Of a stretch of 64,000 nt of DNA, positions 12,101-23,799 are shown piece after piece. The DNA is from Euwallacea fornicatus (taxonomy: Eukaryota > Arthropoda > Insecta > Coleoptera > Curculionidae): the NCBI RefSeq assembly GCF_040115645.1, contig NC_089542.1, positions 4,898,001 through 4,962,000 on the forward strand, given 5' to 3'. Below the pieces are notes generated by a model. It saw nothing but the letters and a program-made list of their open reading frames with translations, made no database searches and had not been told where the DNA came from. The position numbers were made by a program, and so were the translations under genes. Each line of letters opens with the position of its first letter. Positions within the stretch are counted from its first letter, which is position 1.

Positions 12101-15100
12101 ACTTGAACTGACCCCTTCATAAGTTTATTTAAAAATTTAAAAGAAAGGATGTGCAGGGGGTGGAAACTTACAGATAGAAACCTAAATGTTTGTATTTTTG
12201 GTTTCTCTTTGTTTATAAAATTATCTTTGACGTTCCACTATGTCATCTTGTAACAACAAGATTTTGTTTCAAATTATTCCATCAAGAATTTTTTCCAAAA
12301 CTTGAAGCAGAGTATTTATGAGTGGGGGCAAGAAGGACTAACCAAATTTTCTGGATTTTTTAGTTGTACTTTGTTTCTAAAAGAGTTTTTACCCAATGTG
12401 TACAATTTATTTCAACTTTCTCTCTTGTAGCTCCAGATTTCAGTTTCAAAATATCTCTTCAATTGTTCATTTAAAAACATAAACGAAGAAACTATCTGTA
12501 GGTGAAACAGAGAAATACCCAAATTCTATATAAGTTCTCTGCTCAGTAGTAAACTATTAATGAAATTTTACATACAAAAATACCTCAGAAAGAACTTTAT
12601 AGTTTCTTGGAATTGCTTAAAAATATTATGCATAATGTATCCCTTAGGGCTACCTTAAATATTTCACGCAAGTAACCAATAATAATTTCAAGATTGCTTG
12701 TGATCAGATCATAGAGTTAGGAACCTCAGCTCAAATGTAGTCAGTTTATCATATACTAAATGCATATAATTTAAGCTAATACAGTCTCATCCAGAACTTT
12801 AACACGACCCAAACTATCCACCATAACTGTTTTTACAAACCTACCGTAATTCATAAAATAATAACGATGGTACCAAAACCCTGCTAAATCAGGATCACAA
12901 ATACACCTACAATGATAATTCCTGATATCAGTCTAAGACCTATCGAAAGCCTCCTCATAACCATTGAGACAAAGCTCGGGAATATTGCTTAAACCTGCAA
13001 TTTAAAGATGAAACGACTTACCCTAAATACCGCAGAAGCAAGTGCAAAGCCTAAACAATGGGATTTGTTTATGTAACAGGAATTTGGCTCGCAGGCAGGG
13101 AAAATCAATTCGGACCGAACCCCCTTACAGCGGAACAATGCGTGGTTTTATAAACACGCGGATCGGTTTCGGGGCCCCTTAAAGAAGAGCAAACGCGGTA
13201 GACATGTGCGAAGATGCGACAGGTTCCATAATTAACGGAAAGAACCAAACTTTTAAGTTTTTTCGGGAAGAAATCGGGTTTATAGCAAAAATATCCGGCA
13301 GATAACAAGAAACTGCCAAAAATGTCGGAAACTGTTTGAGAAGTGACAGGAGTGACAAAGGATAAAGGAATAGCGATGTTGCCAAGACTATTGGTGCAAA
13401 TGTGGATTAATGACGATAAAGTAGACAAAGATGCAATTTATTTGGATTTTTGGCTTTTTTTCACAGTTTATCAGCAATCAATTGTTGTTTCTAGCATGTC
13501 GCTGGGGGAAATTTGAGTAATTGAGGATATTAAAAATTAATAAATATATAAAAAACTTAAATAAAAAAAAATGCATAAAATTCGGGAATTAAAATTTTCA
13601 AGAACAATCCTAATATTTCAGCACTTATCATTAATATTAAAACTTTATATAGCCACTTTCAGAACCAGGAACAAAATTTAGGTAATTAATACAAGTTAGG
13701 CTAATATTTCATTAATTAAATTATTGCTTTAAAGGAGACATCTTCTGCTTTATAAGAGCGACTGAATTTTATAAAATTTTCTTTAATAAACCTTCGATTT
13801 GTTTCTGAAAAAAATCGATAAAATTAGTATTCTTTGAAGATTAACCATCTAGCGCTAGATGGCGGCACAAATAAAATCAATGAGTCATTTAGAAAAGGCG
13901 CCAACCAATATCGAATAATTATGTAGAGAAACCATATCATGTAAAGAAAGTAGAGAAAACATATTTATTTTCAATAATTAATAGTATGATGGTTTTCCGA
14001 ATCGTGGGCGTTCTAATCTTCATTAATTTACGACATAACGTTATAAAATAGAGTAAAAATGGTTTATTATATCTAAATAACGCGATCATTGTCAATTAAC
14101 GGTAAAGTGATTAAATTGGCTCTTTTCGGTAAATAAATATTTGAGTTGTACGCCGCTCGTAAAAACAGCTTGAAATAATCGTTCTAATCTTTCATGGATT
14201 AAAGGCCTACAGGGCTAACGTATTTGTGCCCTAAATACTTCCAAAAAAGGCGACTTTTTCCTGTTTCAAACTGCGAAGATTTCTTGCGAGTTGGAGTTTA
14301 TATAGAATGGTAATTTAGAGTCTAGTGAGGAGGCGTGATGTGCGAAGTCTTAACAATTTTTTCGCATTTTCATAAACTGAATCATCTGTTTTAATTATCT
14401 AGTTTTTGTATTTAAACAGGCCTGGAAATATATCTCTAAACGACGTCAGTCGGATGCTAATTCTTTTAGGTAATTTTCCTCTCGGTTCACCGCTGAATTA
14501 ACGAAGAAAAATTGGTGAAGGTGATGCAGAAAAAGTGCATTATATGCCTCGGCCTTCTGGACTCTTCAAGCGGGTTAAAGAACTCCTCTTTCCCTCTCAT
14601 AATTGAAACCAAAAGGAAGGTGAAGAGAGTTTAGTTTAAGAAAATAACAAAAATTTTCGTAAAAATCCTAATGGTACATCAGTCTGTTGAACTGAAAAAT
14701 GAAAAAAATCGGTTGTATAGACAATTTTTAGAAATTTTAGAAAGTTTTGTGAATTTTTTTAGCTTAAAAAAATGACTAAAATCACTGTTAAAAATATCAT
14801 CAGTACATCACTGTTTACGATGAAATAAATTGAGATTTTAGGTTTCTCTAAAAGACACTCGATACTATAGACACGTCTTAAATATATGCCATAGGTTGAT
14901 TTTACGATTGACAAAAAATCAAGTTTAAAAATTTTTTTGCTTTAGATAATGAGGATTAGTCCCTTTGAAAAATCTATTGAGATGTCAATGGATTGAATCG
15001 AAAATACTGCAAATTAGATAAGTGGATACTTTCCGTTCTATATATGTCAAAATCAGAGACGTAGAAATTCCTTTGGAAGTTTCACTGACTTTTCACTAGA

Positions 15101-15656
15101 TTATTCTGCAATAAAATTTTTTATTTGAGTTTTAAAAGTTGTCTGAAAAGTGTCAATTAAGTGGCGTAGATAATTTTCAATAAGTTACAAAAAATTGTGA
15201 ACATCATGAAATTAAAAAAATTAAGAGAGAACACTTTGGAGATTTCACTGGCGTGTTACTGATTTCAATAGAAATGAGTCAAAATTTTCGATTTCGAATC
15301 CTTTCAGCTTTGAAAGTTGTCAAAATCAGGAATGTAGATATACATTTTGTTGGACATATTTATAAATTTCAGATTTTACGACATTTAAGGAATTTATGGA
15401 AAAGATTTATGGAAAGGTAACAAAATGTTCACAAAACAAAATTAATTATTAATTGAACTTATTTTCGACATTTCGGTCTTATGATTGCCTCTTCAGAACA
15501 ACTTTTTACTTAACTGAATGCTTAATAATAAGTATCATTATTTCTCCTTATTCGTTCCCCATTTTCATCCCCCCCCCCCCCCCCCCCCATTGGTCCAATC
15601 GATATCCCAACCCTTGCTTGGCAACAGCCGTTGTTTACATACAACACATAACCAAC
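9131..15656. other. Gene-poor intergenic DNA
   Basis: AT-rich sequence with no exon I can support. It contains a 20-base run of C at about 15571-15590 and, from about 15050 to 15400, scattered copies of the gacgtag/ggcgtaga motif related to the dispersed TACGCCACTG repeat family. Confidence 0.4.
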
Positions 15657-16525
15657 ATGATTTCAACTAGAGAGAACCTGCTGATACGCCCCTGGGAAGT
15701 GCGCAGGTACCAGAACCACAGGAAAAAGGTAAATAAAACCCACCCTTGTTTAACTCCCTCTAACAGAGTTAATTAGGTACAAGCAGCGACTCCCGCAATA
15801 GACACCAAAGCTCCGGCACTGCGCCCTCATGTCGCCATCAAATTGAAGAAGTTGCAAAAGGAGAGTGAGAGAGCCCAAAGAATAGAAAACGAGAACCTCA
15901 TTTTACTGCAGAGGTTGAAGCATATTATGGGCACTCATTGGGTGGATAATTATCTCCCGCCGCAGCCAACTTTTCTGAACAGGGTTGCCATGTTTCGACC
16001 TACAGATTCGGGAGTTGGATTAGAGGAGGAGGTGGTTCCACAGGAGGGGTTCCTGCAGAAAACCCCTCCTCCGGGAGAAGGGAAGGTAGGTGTGTGGTTA
16101 TCTGGGGTAAATATGCATGACAAGAGTTTCAGGAGGTAGAAAGGAGGGATGAGAGAAGAATTAGAAAGTTGAAATGTTTGGCCTGCACTCCTACAAAGGT
16201 ATGTCAACTAGATGAGCGTAGGGTGCCTTGGGAGGCTAAAAGATGCCCTGTGGGGAGGAGAAGTAATTCAGTGCCTCCTCATAAACCTACCTCCTCCTTG
16301 AGGAGGAGGAGCTCCTCTCCCGCACGTGCCAAAATTGCTCAACCTAAATCTTTGCCCACCTCTACCATCAACCTCTACAGAGGCTCGTTGAAGCTGTCAG
16401 TGCTCTTCCCACTGGACACCGTAGTGGACTTTGACAAGAGACGTATAAAAGAGCATCGGCTCTGCAACTGCCCCCTCAAAAACCCTCCCGAATTTATGAC
16501 GTACGTAGAAAATAGAAATTACTAA
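15657..16525 (+). CDS. CFAP97-domain ciliary protein (CFAP97D1/hemingway-like)
   Basis: Three exons, 15657-15728, 15777-16085 and 16133-16525, join in phase to 257 residues. Introns are 48 and 47 bases (GTAAAT and GTAGGT donors). The CFAP97 (KIAA1430) domain spans about residues 11-75: a WEVRRYQNHRKK start, the diagnostic TPAIDTKAPALRPHVAIKLK, then a coiled helix ending EN-LILLQRLKHIM. Family members are cilium/flagellum proteins; fly hemingway is needed for sensory cilia and sperm flagella. The C-terminal half is basic and Arg/Ser/Pro-rich with no domain I know, longer than typical CFAP97D proteins. The start ATG at 15657 follows a poly-C tract; an open frame continues upstream but lacks domain similarity. 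A polyadenylation signal lies 94 bases past the stop. Confidence 0.85.
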
Positions 16526-16618
16526 GCGTTTCTTCGAAACAGCTGAGAATTTGACTGATTTCACCTTTTGACTAATATTACAAGCATTTTTATTATACCA
16601 TCGAAAACACGTTTTTTA

Positions 16619-16624
16619 AATAAA
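16619..16624 (+). promoter_or_regulatory. Polyadenylation signal AATAAA of the CFAP97-domain gene
   Basis: AATAAA in the expected position downstream of the stop at 16525. Confidence 0.6.
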
Positions 16625-17940
16625 TAGTTGCGGACTATTTACGGTTTATTTTCAGTAGGCGCACATACACTTGCAGTCAGCTCGTCTGGGTTTAACGGAG
16701 ATTTCTTATGGTTAAATTCAACCTCTCAACTCTCTTAACGGGAGTTTTCGGCCCTATACCGGGCTGACAAGCCAATGAGTCATCGAGGGTCATAATGTGT
16801 CAAAAACAAGGGAGTAGACGAAGGGGCATTCAAAAAGAATATATTCTAATGATTCAAACACAACAGCCACATTTTCTCTAAAGTATCGACGCCATTGATT
16901 ATAATACATATTAAAAAAAAAATTGGTACAATCCAGCCACAAACTTGTGAAATAAAAAAAGCAGTTTTTAAATTTTCTCAATTTTAAACATGTTTATCCA
17001 ACCCATCAAAAACGTGCCGACGCCTCTGACTTTTCAACTTAACGTAGCCTCTACACCACTATTTTTATATCTTGAGATTCTACTTTAAGTACGAGGTGTA
17101 ATCTAGAATAATTACCAATTTGCGCTATTTTCAAGGAAATGCACTGACGTACTAATGGATTGTTAAAAAACATTTCTTTTCATATTATGAATCATCAACT
17201 TTTCACAAATTTTTCCAACCCTGAAAAATATCTACGCCTCTGACTCTGACCGATATTCAATTTTTAAAATATAAAGTTTTTAATACATAAAAAAAATCTA
17301 CATCACTGCCATTTGATATACAGTTTTTTCGTGTTAAATGCAGTGGTGTACCCCCAATTGCATTTTAATAGACTTTACCTAATATTCTGAATCAAAAAAT
17401 TTTAATTTTTTTTTAACTTTTAAAAAAGTCTCCGCCGTTGATTTTCCTGGTGCTTAAAAAACTTAAACTTTCAACAGATTTCCTTCTACACCAGTGACGT
17501 ATTGGACGAATTTTCTTAAGTTAGTTCCGGTTAGAATTCAATAATTTTTCAAAAGCAAGCGGCCCTATCGCTTTCGTACCCAACAATTTACGTTTGTAGA
17601 ATACCTAGAAGTAATACAAAAATTGATATATTAATTTGTTTATTATTTTACAGGACAAATAAACAATAACAAATTAAAAACAGAGTAATACAAATGAAAA
17701 CCATCGTCGAATAAATTAATATCTAGGGGTATACACATTCAAATTTTCTCTCTTTTATCTCTAACGAAATCAGCTGCTTAAAAACTGACTTTTTCTTCAT
17801 TTTTGAGTGTATTAACTTGACTTCACAAATGCTTCCGACACTATCATAAATAATCTAATCCCCCCCCCCCCCTTCCAAAATACGTGCTTTTACGTTTCAA
17901 AACCCGCGTCGGTGTTCGCGATAGACGCCGCCGCGACGCT
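16625..17940. repeat. Intergenic DNA with degenerate repeats
   Basis: Between the CFAP97 gene and the next promoter. Degenerate copies of a unit carrying cgcc-attgat / ctacgcctctgac / ctacatcactgcc / tccgccgttgat occur about every 80-190 bases from 16887 to 17500. They belong to the dispersed TACGCCACTG family. A C10 run lies at about 17861. Confidence 0.4.
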
Positions 17941-17947
17941 TATAAAA
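17941..17947 (+). promoter_or_regulatory. TATA box of the small secreted protein gene
   Basis: TATAAAA in a GC-richer setting. A transcript starting about 30 bases downstream would run to a strong donor GTAAGA at 18122, giving a ~150-base untranslated first exon. Assignment to the gene at 21176 is inferred from orientation and splice signals. Confidence 0.5.
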
Positions 17948-17970
17948 CCCGGCTATGCATGGCGTCGGTT

Positions 17971-18121
17971 TCTATTCAAATCTCACCTGTTGGCACCTTC
18001 ACCATCCAGACTTACATCCCTTTGACTACCAAAAAGTGCCCTTTTTCATTATTATTGTTATTAGTTGGATTTGAGTTTATTGTTGGTGCTTAGTGAGGTG
18101 AATTGAAAGCGGGAAAAACAG
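17971..18121 (+). other. Putative 5' UTR exon of the small secreted protein gene
   Basis: Bounded by the TATA box on the left and donor cag|GTAAGA on the right. The next good plus-strand acceptor before a start codon is tttgtttcag at 21162, giving a ~3-kb intron. Confidence 0.45.
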
Positions 18122-18849
18122 GTAAGAAAATTGATTTTCAATTGACCAAAGTTGAGGTTCAACATGAGAGGATTCTTACTGCTGTTAATAATAAGGAAAA
18201 CAGTTTAAATTATGTGGTAACAACCTTGGGGCTTGCTTGCTGAGTTAATGGGAGAGGTACCATGCAATATTTTCTAATTTCCACAGGTGGATTAGTTGGA
18301 GAGATTTTGAGCAAAAAGAGGGATTTGGAGATTGTTCTTGAGGGAAAATTGTTGAGAGAAATAATAGCATAATTTTGAGGCAAACCAATCTGTAGTTTTT
18401 CTTACATTTAGACCTTAAAATTTACCCTCATAATATATCTAAACACGACTTGCATTCTTTCATTTGCATGTCCACTTATACTTCATTTCATCGCTCTTTT
18501 TCTAATATTTTAATACGTGTTTCTGAGGTCAAAGTGATTGGTATTTCCGGAATTGGCTTCACGCATTATTTATTTATGTATTTATTTATTGATTAATTAG
18601 AGGCTTAATCTCTTTTAGGCGTATAATTAAATTTAGCTTAATACAGGTATTAAGATAACATCCTGTAGTGATAACGTCAGTATCTGTCCTGGATACATCC
18701 CGAATATTATTAGATAGATCCGATAAAACTAGATTAATAAACAAATCAATTAATAATTAATGGCAATTTAAAGTTGATTATCTGATGAAGTAGGGTCTAA
18801 GAATACATTGGGAAGTAGGGATATTGAGCTGGTTTGGAAAATGAACTAA

Positions 18850-19740
18850 TATACTGGGTGTCCTATGAGAACATATGGAGTTGACCCTAATGAACAGGGC
18901 AATCAGCAATGATATATATAGGATGTTCTACATGAAAAAAGAGAGTTTTAGCATCCCAAACTTCGGGATAATAATGTTTGAAAATGTGAACTTCTGAGCA
19001 CTCGGTTTATTGAAAAACTCGAACAGATAGCTATAGGAAAGTTTATTATGGAATGTTCATGATCAGTAAATTTTATATATTCAGTAATATACAGGATGAA
19101 CAATAAAAAATCAAAATTCATATTGTTAAAAAGAAACAGTTCACAAATTTTCATTAAAAAGCATTGAACAAAATTACTTTATAAATGTTCACATTACTCA
19201 AAATTAACAAAGATAGATACGGGAGCATGTGTAGATTGATCGACCGCCATAAATAGCAGATTCATAAAATAGAATAATATTCTGCGTGTTATATTTGAAA
19301 AAATAGAGTTTTGCAGTTTCAAACGAAGTAAGAGTAAAACCGATTAATATAACTGATAAAATGTATTAGAAAAATGTCTTCTATAATTGACTGATTCAGA
19401 ATCTTTCACAATATACAGGGCGTCCCGTGGAAAAAAAATTGAGTTACGCTAATCTAAACCAAAAAAGGCTGAAGCTTGATTTAAAAAGCGTTGTCAACAT
19501 TTGGCATCAAATTATTTATGAACTAAGAGAGACACAACTGGGAATATTTGTAGAGAAATTAACCTCAAGAATGAGCAGAATTAGGAAACACAATACTACA
19601 CTGGGTGTTCTACCGGATGATTTATTATTAATGCGACAGCCGAAAACTGTAACCGTTACACGTCAAATGATCGCTATTGGAGAAAATATGTTCTATCCAA
19701 AAGTTGATGATTTTCGTTATATACAGGGCGTTAAAACTTA
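18850..19740. repeat. Degenerate tandem repeats with tatacagggtgtcc motif
   Basis: Variants of tatacaggGTGTCC recur near 18858, 18915, 19090, 19275, 19415, 19602 and 19725, often about 180 bases apart, and again at 24148. This is a diverged satellite-like or element-derived family inside the intron of the secreted-protein gene. Confidence 0.5.
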
Positions 19741-20295
19741 AAATTTTAATTTTAATAAATTAAATTTGTTAAATGGAAAATTAAATACGTTCTAAAATTA
19801 AAAGTCCAAATGCACTTCGTTTGCTTCGCTGTTAATTTCTCATATTGTCAAATTTAAACATAATGTTTGTTAAATAGGTTGTTCTCGAAAATGAATCGAG
19901 ATATTGAAATGAAACAAGAATACATTATTAAAGGAAAAGTGGTTGCTCTTTCAGATTTTGAATCAAATTTCATGTTAGACAATCAAGGTAAAATGAAATT
20001 AATTGTAAATTCTGTAAAATTGACCGCAAGTGCCCCCCTCTATTAATAACGAGGAAATTGCATAACGTATCTAATTTGTCTCCTAAAAAAAAATAACTTG
20101 AGAAATTTTCAAGTGTCAAATCTAGATATTTTCAGAATAACAGCAAAAAAATAAATGTTTTTTCGTTCAACGCCTTGTATACATCCGAAACTATCAACTT
20201 TCGGATAAAGCACATTGTTTCCAATCGTCACCACTTGACGTGTGATATTTCCAGGTTTCGTTAGACTCATTGTTAATAAATTACCCTGCATAAGA
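19600..20295. repeat. Imperfect inverted repeat, ~125-bp arms
   Basis: The arm at about 19612-19738 (plus) matches the reverse complement of about 20165-20288. Shared blocks include acacgtcaa, tatccaaaagttgat / tatccgaaagttgat and tatacagggcgtt / tatacaaggcgtt. Translated in one frame, both arms give similar peptides around YPKVD-F; no full gene is visible. Confidence 0.6.
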
Positions 20296-21175
20296 AAAAG
20301 TAGGCATTTTAAGGTCGCAAAGAAAACCGAAAGAATTTTCCCGTGAAAACAGCTTTAAAGCATCAAAAAGAATCATTTGACAATTTAATTTCCAAATTTA
20401 CCAACAGAGAGCAATATGTATGGGGTGAGGGCAGAAAATTGGACGCTTTTCAAGTCTCTGTCAAAAGCATAAAATGTCAACGTCAAAGAAATGTGCAAAC
20501 GAAGAACGGCCACCGTAAAATTAGAAGATGAAAAAGCAAGATTCCATGGCACTATCTTCAACAGCGTTTCCGAAATTCTTTGCCTACGTCACTCGGTATG
20601 CAAAGCTCAAAACGAAATATTCTAAAATTCCTTGACGAAAAAGTCGTTTCTCCACTACATTTAACCAGAAAGCGAAATAACGACGTTAATTGTGTACCCG
20701 AAACATTAAAATCGAAAATATACGAAACCTCAATTGTGCATAAATCCAAAATCAAACGTAATGCCCCTCTAAAAGGAACGCGAAATGGACTTCTGTGATG
20801 AAATTTAATCCGGAAATCGCATTGACAGCCCGCAGGGCAACGTACGACGACCAAATCCATTTATACCATTTCAACCTACGATTAATTATTAAATGCGAGA
20901 TGCGATAAACAAACACGAGAGCGATATTATGAGGTGCAAAATTTGATAAATCGCGTCGTTAGAAGTCAGAGAAAGCGTGGAAATGGTTTGGCGACAATCG
21001 ACCCTCGATAATCGCATATTTGATGTTGTCATCTACTCTCGGCTTCGATTAATTCACACATACATGACGTTGAACGTCATCAACTGAAATAGGGGCTTTC
21101 AATTGTTCCGCGCCGCAAGCTACTCCAAGAGTGAATGATTTTATTTATTTATTTTGTTTCAGATATCTTCCAGGG

Positions 21176-21533
21176 ATGTCAAATCTAAAACTAATCATCC
21201 TAGCCGCCCTACTAGCCGTCTGCCTATGTGATTCAGTGAAAGAGAACTGCGTCAGACCGCATCGCTTTACGAGCCCAGAGGACGTCACCAAGTTCGTCAA
21301 ATGCCTCAAAACCTTTACCGGATCTATACCGTAAGTTATAATCCGCATCCGCACTCGCACAACTGCTTTATCGTTCCAATTGCAGCTATGGGAAACGATC
21401 AATTCCAGAGGACCCCATCAGTATTTTCGTTCAGAAGCTCCGCCCAATGCTCGTGAGTAACAACGATCCGGAAATTTTGGAAGAAATGCTGTTTCCGATC
21501 TTGAGGGCGGAGAAAGAGATGAGGAGGGCATAA
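21176..21533 (+). CDS. Small secreted protein, unrecognised family, with GKR processing-like site
   Basis: Two coding exons, 21176-21330 and 21386-21533, joined through a 55-base intron (GTAAGT...tgcag), encode 100 residues. An N-terminal hydrophobic signal peptide (LIILAALLAVCLC) is followed by a mature part with only two Cys, 17 residues apart in CVRP...FVKC. The exon junction creates SIPYGKRS, a Gly-Lys-Arg site of the kind used for prohormone cleavage and C-terminal amidation. The C-terminal half is helical and charged (EEMLFPILRAEKEMRR). I do not recognise the family; it could be a peptide precursor or an ordinary secreted effector. The start follows the acceptor at 21162 by 13 bases. 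AATAAA at 21718 ends the transcript, close to the end of the convergent CBM14 gene A. Confidence 0.75.
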
Positions 21534-21717
21534 AACGTAACATCAGTTCGGATAATTGGGTACTTAAACTAATGTCATTTTCGAGGCTTGAGGACAAACG
21601 AGGCTGGACTTTGTCGTCAAGTCTCCAACGGTCAGCAATAACGTTCCAATTCAACCAACGCCCTCTGTATCTCTCTCCATTTCTGCGATGTATAAACCTA
21701 TGCGTATTTAGAAAGTA

Positions 21718-21723
21718 AATAAA
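21718..21723 (+). promoter_or_regulatory. Polyadenylation signal AATAAA of the small secreted protein gene
   Basis: AATAAA 185 bases past the stop at 21533. The minus-strand signal of gene A is at 21805-21810, so the two convergent transcripts end within ~100 bases of each other. Confidence 0.6.
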
Positions 21724-21804
21724 GCCGAATAATATTTGCATTTGACAGGAGTTTTATTTGGTGACGCCATCTAGCAGTTTTAAGGGCACTAAATAACAAA
21801 ATCA

Positions 21805-21810
21805 TTTATT
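21805..21810 (-). promoter_or_regulatory. Polyadenylation signal AATAAA of CBM14 gene A
   Basis: TTTATT on the plus strand, 70 bases beyond the stop of gene A. Confidence 0.55.
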
Positions 21811-21879
21811 TTTTTTAATCAAAAAAACACACTTATTTTTCTACAAAATAATTTAGAATGTTACCTATTATATGTTTGG

Positions 21880-23741
21880 TTAAACACAGGTGCCTTCTAC
21901 GCACATGCCACTGGCGGTTTCGAAGTGTTGGCCGGTTGCGCATCTTCGTAGGGTTGCTACTCCTAACACGCATGCGTAGTATTGATTGCAGTCGCTAGGA
22001 GCCGGTATTGTATTTGAACTAATTGAGACAGACAAATTTTACCTTAAAAGCTGAAATTGTGTGTATTCTGTAATTTGTGAATTCATTTGTGATTTGGGGG
22101 TTCATCGTATTCAATAATTTGTAAGGTCTTGATATTTTTTAAGAGTGTCATATACAAAATCGCTTTAAAAATCATAGTAAGAAACTTACACACACCCACT
22201 CTTAGAGCACTGAGAAAAAACGAAAATCGTTAATATCTGGTAAATTCGCATGTTCAGTATTCTCAAGGGGATAGAATCATGTCAAACCAACACAAGTGCG
22301 AGTGTGCCTTCTGCTTTTACATTCGTACTATGTCTAAATGAATAGTTAGATACAAACCTGAATCTGGAAGATTCGTTAATGCAGATCATTTGGGAGAAAT
22401 GCTTTTCTGAAAAACAAAGAAGAAGAAAAAGAATTTTCCCCTACAGGTACCACTCCCTTAATAGAGAAAATACCTTCTTCAGGAGATAATAGAGTGGACG
22501 AATCGTCAGATGCTGGAGTAGAGGACTCTACGGAAGTCGTGGAAGAAGAATTTTCCTCAGGAGCTGCGGTAGAAACATCTTCTTCGGTGGCTGCGGTTGA
22601 AGCATCTTCTTCGGTGGCTGCAGTTGAAGCATCTTCTTCGGTGGCTGCAGTAGACGTATCTTCTTCGGTGGCTGCAGTAGACGCATCTTCATCGGTGGCT
22701 GCGGTTGAAGCATCTTCTTCGGTGGCTGCAGTAGACGTATCTTCTTCGGTGGCTGCAGTAGACGCATCTTCATCGGTGGCTGCGGTTGAAGCATCTTCTT
22801 CGGTGGCTGCAGTAGACGTATCTTCTTCGGTGGCTGCAGTAGACGCATCTTCATCGGTGGCTGCGGTTGAAGCATCTTCTTCGGTGGCTGCAGTAGATGT
22901 ATCTTCTTCGGTGGCTGCAGTAGACGTATCTTCTTCGGTGGCTGCGGTTGAAGCATCTTCTTCTGTGGCTGTAGTAGAAGCGTCTTCTTCGGTGGCTGCA
23001 GTAGAAGGATTTTCTTCGGTGGCTGCAGTAGACGTATTTTCTTCAGTGGCTGCAGTAGAAGTATCGTCTTGGTTGGTTGCAGTAGAAGTTTCTTCAGGGG
23101 TTTCGGTAGGAGGCTCCGACTCAGATCCTTCGGTGGTGGGAACTTCAGAGGCTGTGGTAGACGTAACTTCTTCAGTAGATGCGGTAGAAGTTTCTTCGGG
23201 GGTTTTTGTAGGAGACTCTGATTCAGAATCTTCAGTGGTAACGTGTGATTCGGTGGCCTCACTCGAAGATATTGTTGTCTGGAATCACCCAAATGCGATT
23301 AAATCCCTTCCGTTTTTTGAAAATTTATTGGCACCCGACTAAAAAGGATTACGACAGGTCCCAAATAATAGATAAGCTTCGTCAGAACTATATTACCTCA
23401 TTGCTATCCTCATTACTGTCTTCAGCAGTGCAATCGGATTGGTTGATATGCACGCAAATCCTCTTAGATGGGCTGAATTCGGTACCAGGAGGACAGGGGC
23501 GCTCCACTGCTTCCCCATTGTCGCATTGCAGATACATGGAGCAGCTGCTGGGGTGGGGGTGCAAAATCATCTCATTCTCGGCAAGGCTACAGTCCAGTTC
23601 GTCGTTGTTTTGCTGGTACCATTCTGAGGAAAACTAATAAACAAAATATTTAATTTTTGTCCATCACAACTTACGGATGTTGCGCGCGTTAGTTATAGTC
23701 GCAAAAGAGGTCAAAAACAGAGCTATAACAGAGAACTTCAT
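21880..23741 (-). CDS. CBM14 gene A: secreted protein with two chitin-binding domains and a Thr/Ser/Glu repeat linker
   Basis: Five exons (23675-23741, 23397-23623, 22474-23278, 22358-22406, 21880-22018) give 428 residues in one frame. Signal peptide 1-19 (ends TNA), peritrophin-A/CBM14 domain with all six Cys at about 34-87, a ~280-residue linker, and a second six-Cys CBM14 at about 375-427 ending the protein. The linker is (STAATEED-A/T) repeats of nine residues, flanked by PTETPEETSTA segments: mucin-like, many O-glycosylation sites. CBM14 domains bind chitin in cuticle or the peritrophic matrix, so two terminal domains could bridge fibrils (inference). The last domain is split over a 49-base exon and the terminal exon. 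The N-terminal half is paralogous to gene B. A minus-strand TATAAG lies ~50 bases upstream of the ATG. Confidence 0.88.
22560..23060. repeat. 27-bp coding tandem repeat with 81-bp higher-order units
   Basis: The linker exon of gene A holds about 18 tandem 27-bp units (plus-strand core tcttcttcggtggctgcagt). Between about 22590 and 22880 three-unit blocks repeat almost exactly with an 81-bp period, the units in each block ending in gttgaagca, gtagacgta and gtagacgca. Toward the right edge the units diverge. Confidence 0.9.
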
Positions 23742-23789
23742 TGTTATGGATGTACTGGAGCGCTACTGGTGCACTTTATTATTAGTGGT

Positions 23790-23795
23790 GCTTAT
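23790..23795 (-). promoter_or_regulatory. TATA-like box (TATAAG) of CBM14 gene A
   Basis: Minus-strand catataagcac about 50 bases before the ATG at 23741, which would give a 5' UTR of roughly 20 bases. Confidence 0.45.
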
Positions 23796-23799
23796 ATGA

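Noticed and set aside
15571..15590. Poly-C tract
   Set aside because: A simple homopolymer run; no evidence of function.
15453..15656. Upstream extension of the CFAP97-domain frame
   Set aside because: It contains a 20-base C run coding a Pro stretch, starts at TTG, and the conserved domain begins only after the ATG at 15657.
17884..18093. A 69-residue open frame after the poly-C run
   Set aside because: It overlaps the TATA box and the likely 5' UTR exon and has no domain; treated as untranslated.
19427..19741. A 104-residue plus-strand open frame
   Set aside because: It lies entirely in the repeat-rich intron, spans copies of the tatacagggtgtcc family and one arm of an inverted repeat; treated as repeat, not gene.
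22494..23342. Long plus-strand open frame of Ser/Ala/Val repeats
   Set aside because: It is antisense to the linker exon of CBM14 gene A. The minus-strand frame joins in phase to signal peptide and chitin-binding exons on both sides; the plus frame has no such context and is open only because of the 27-bp repeat.
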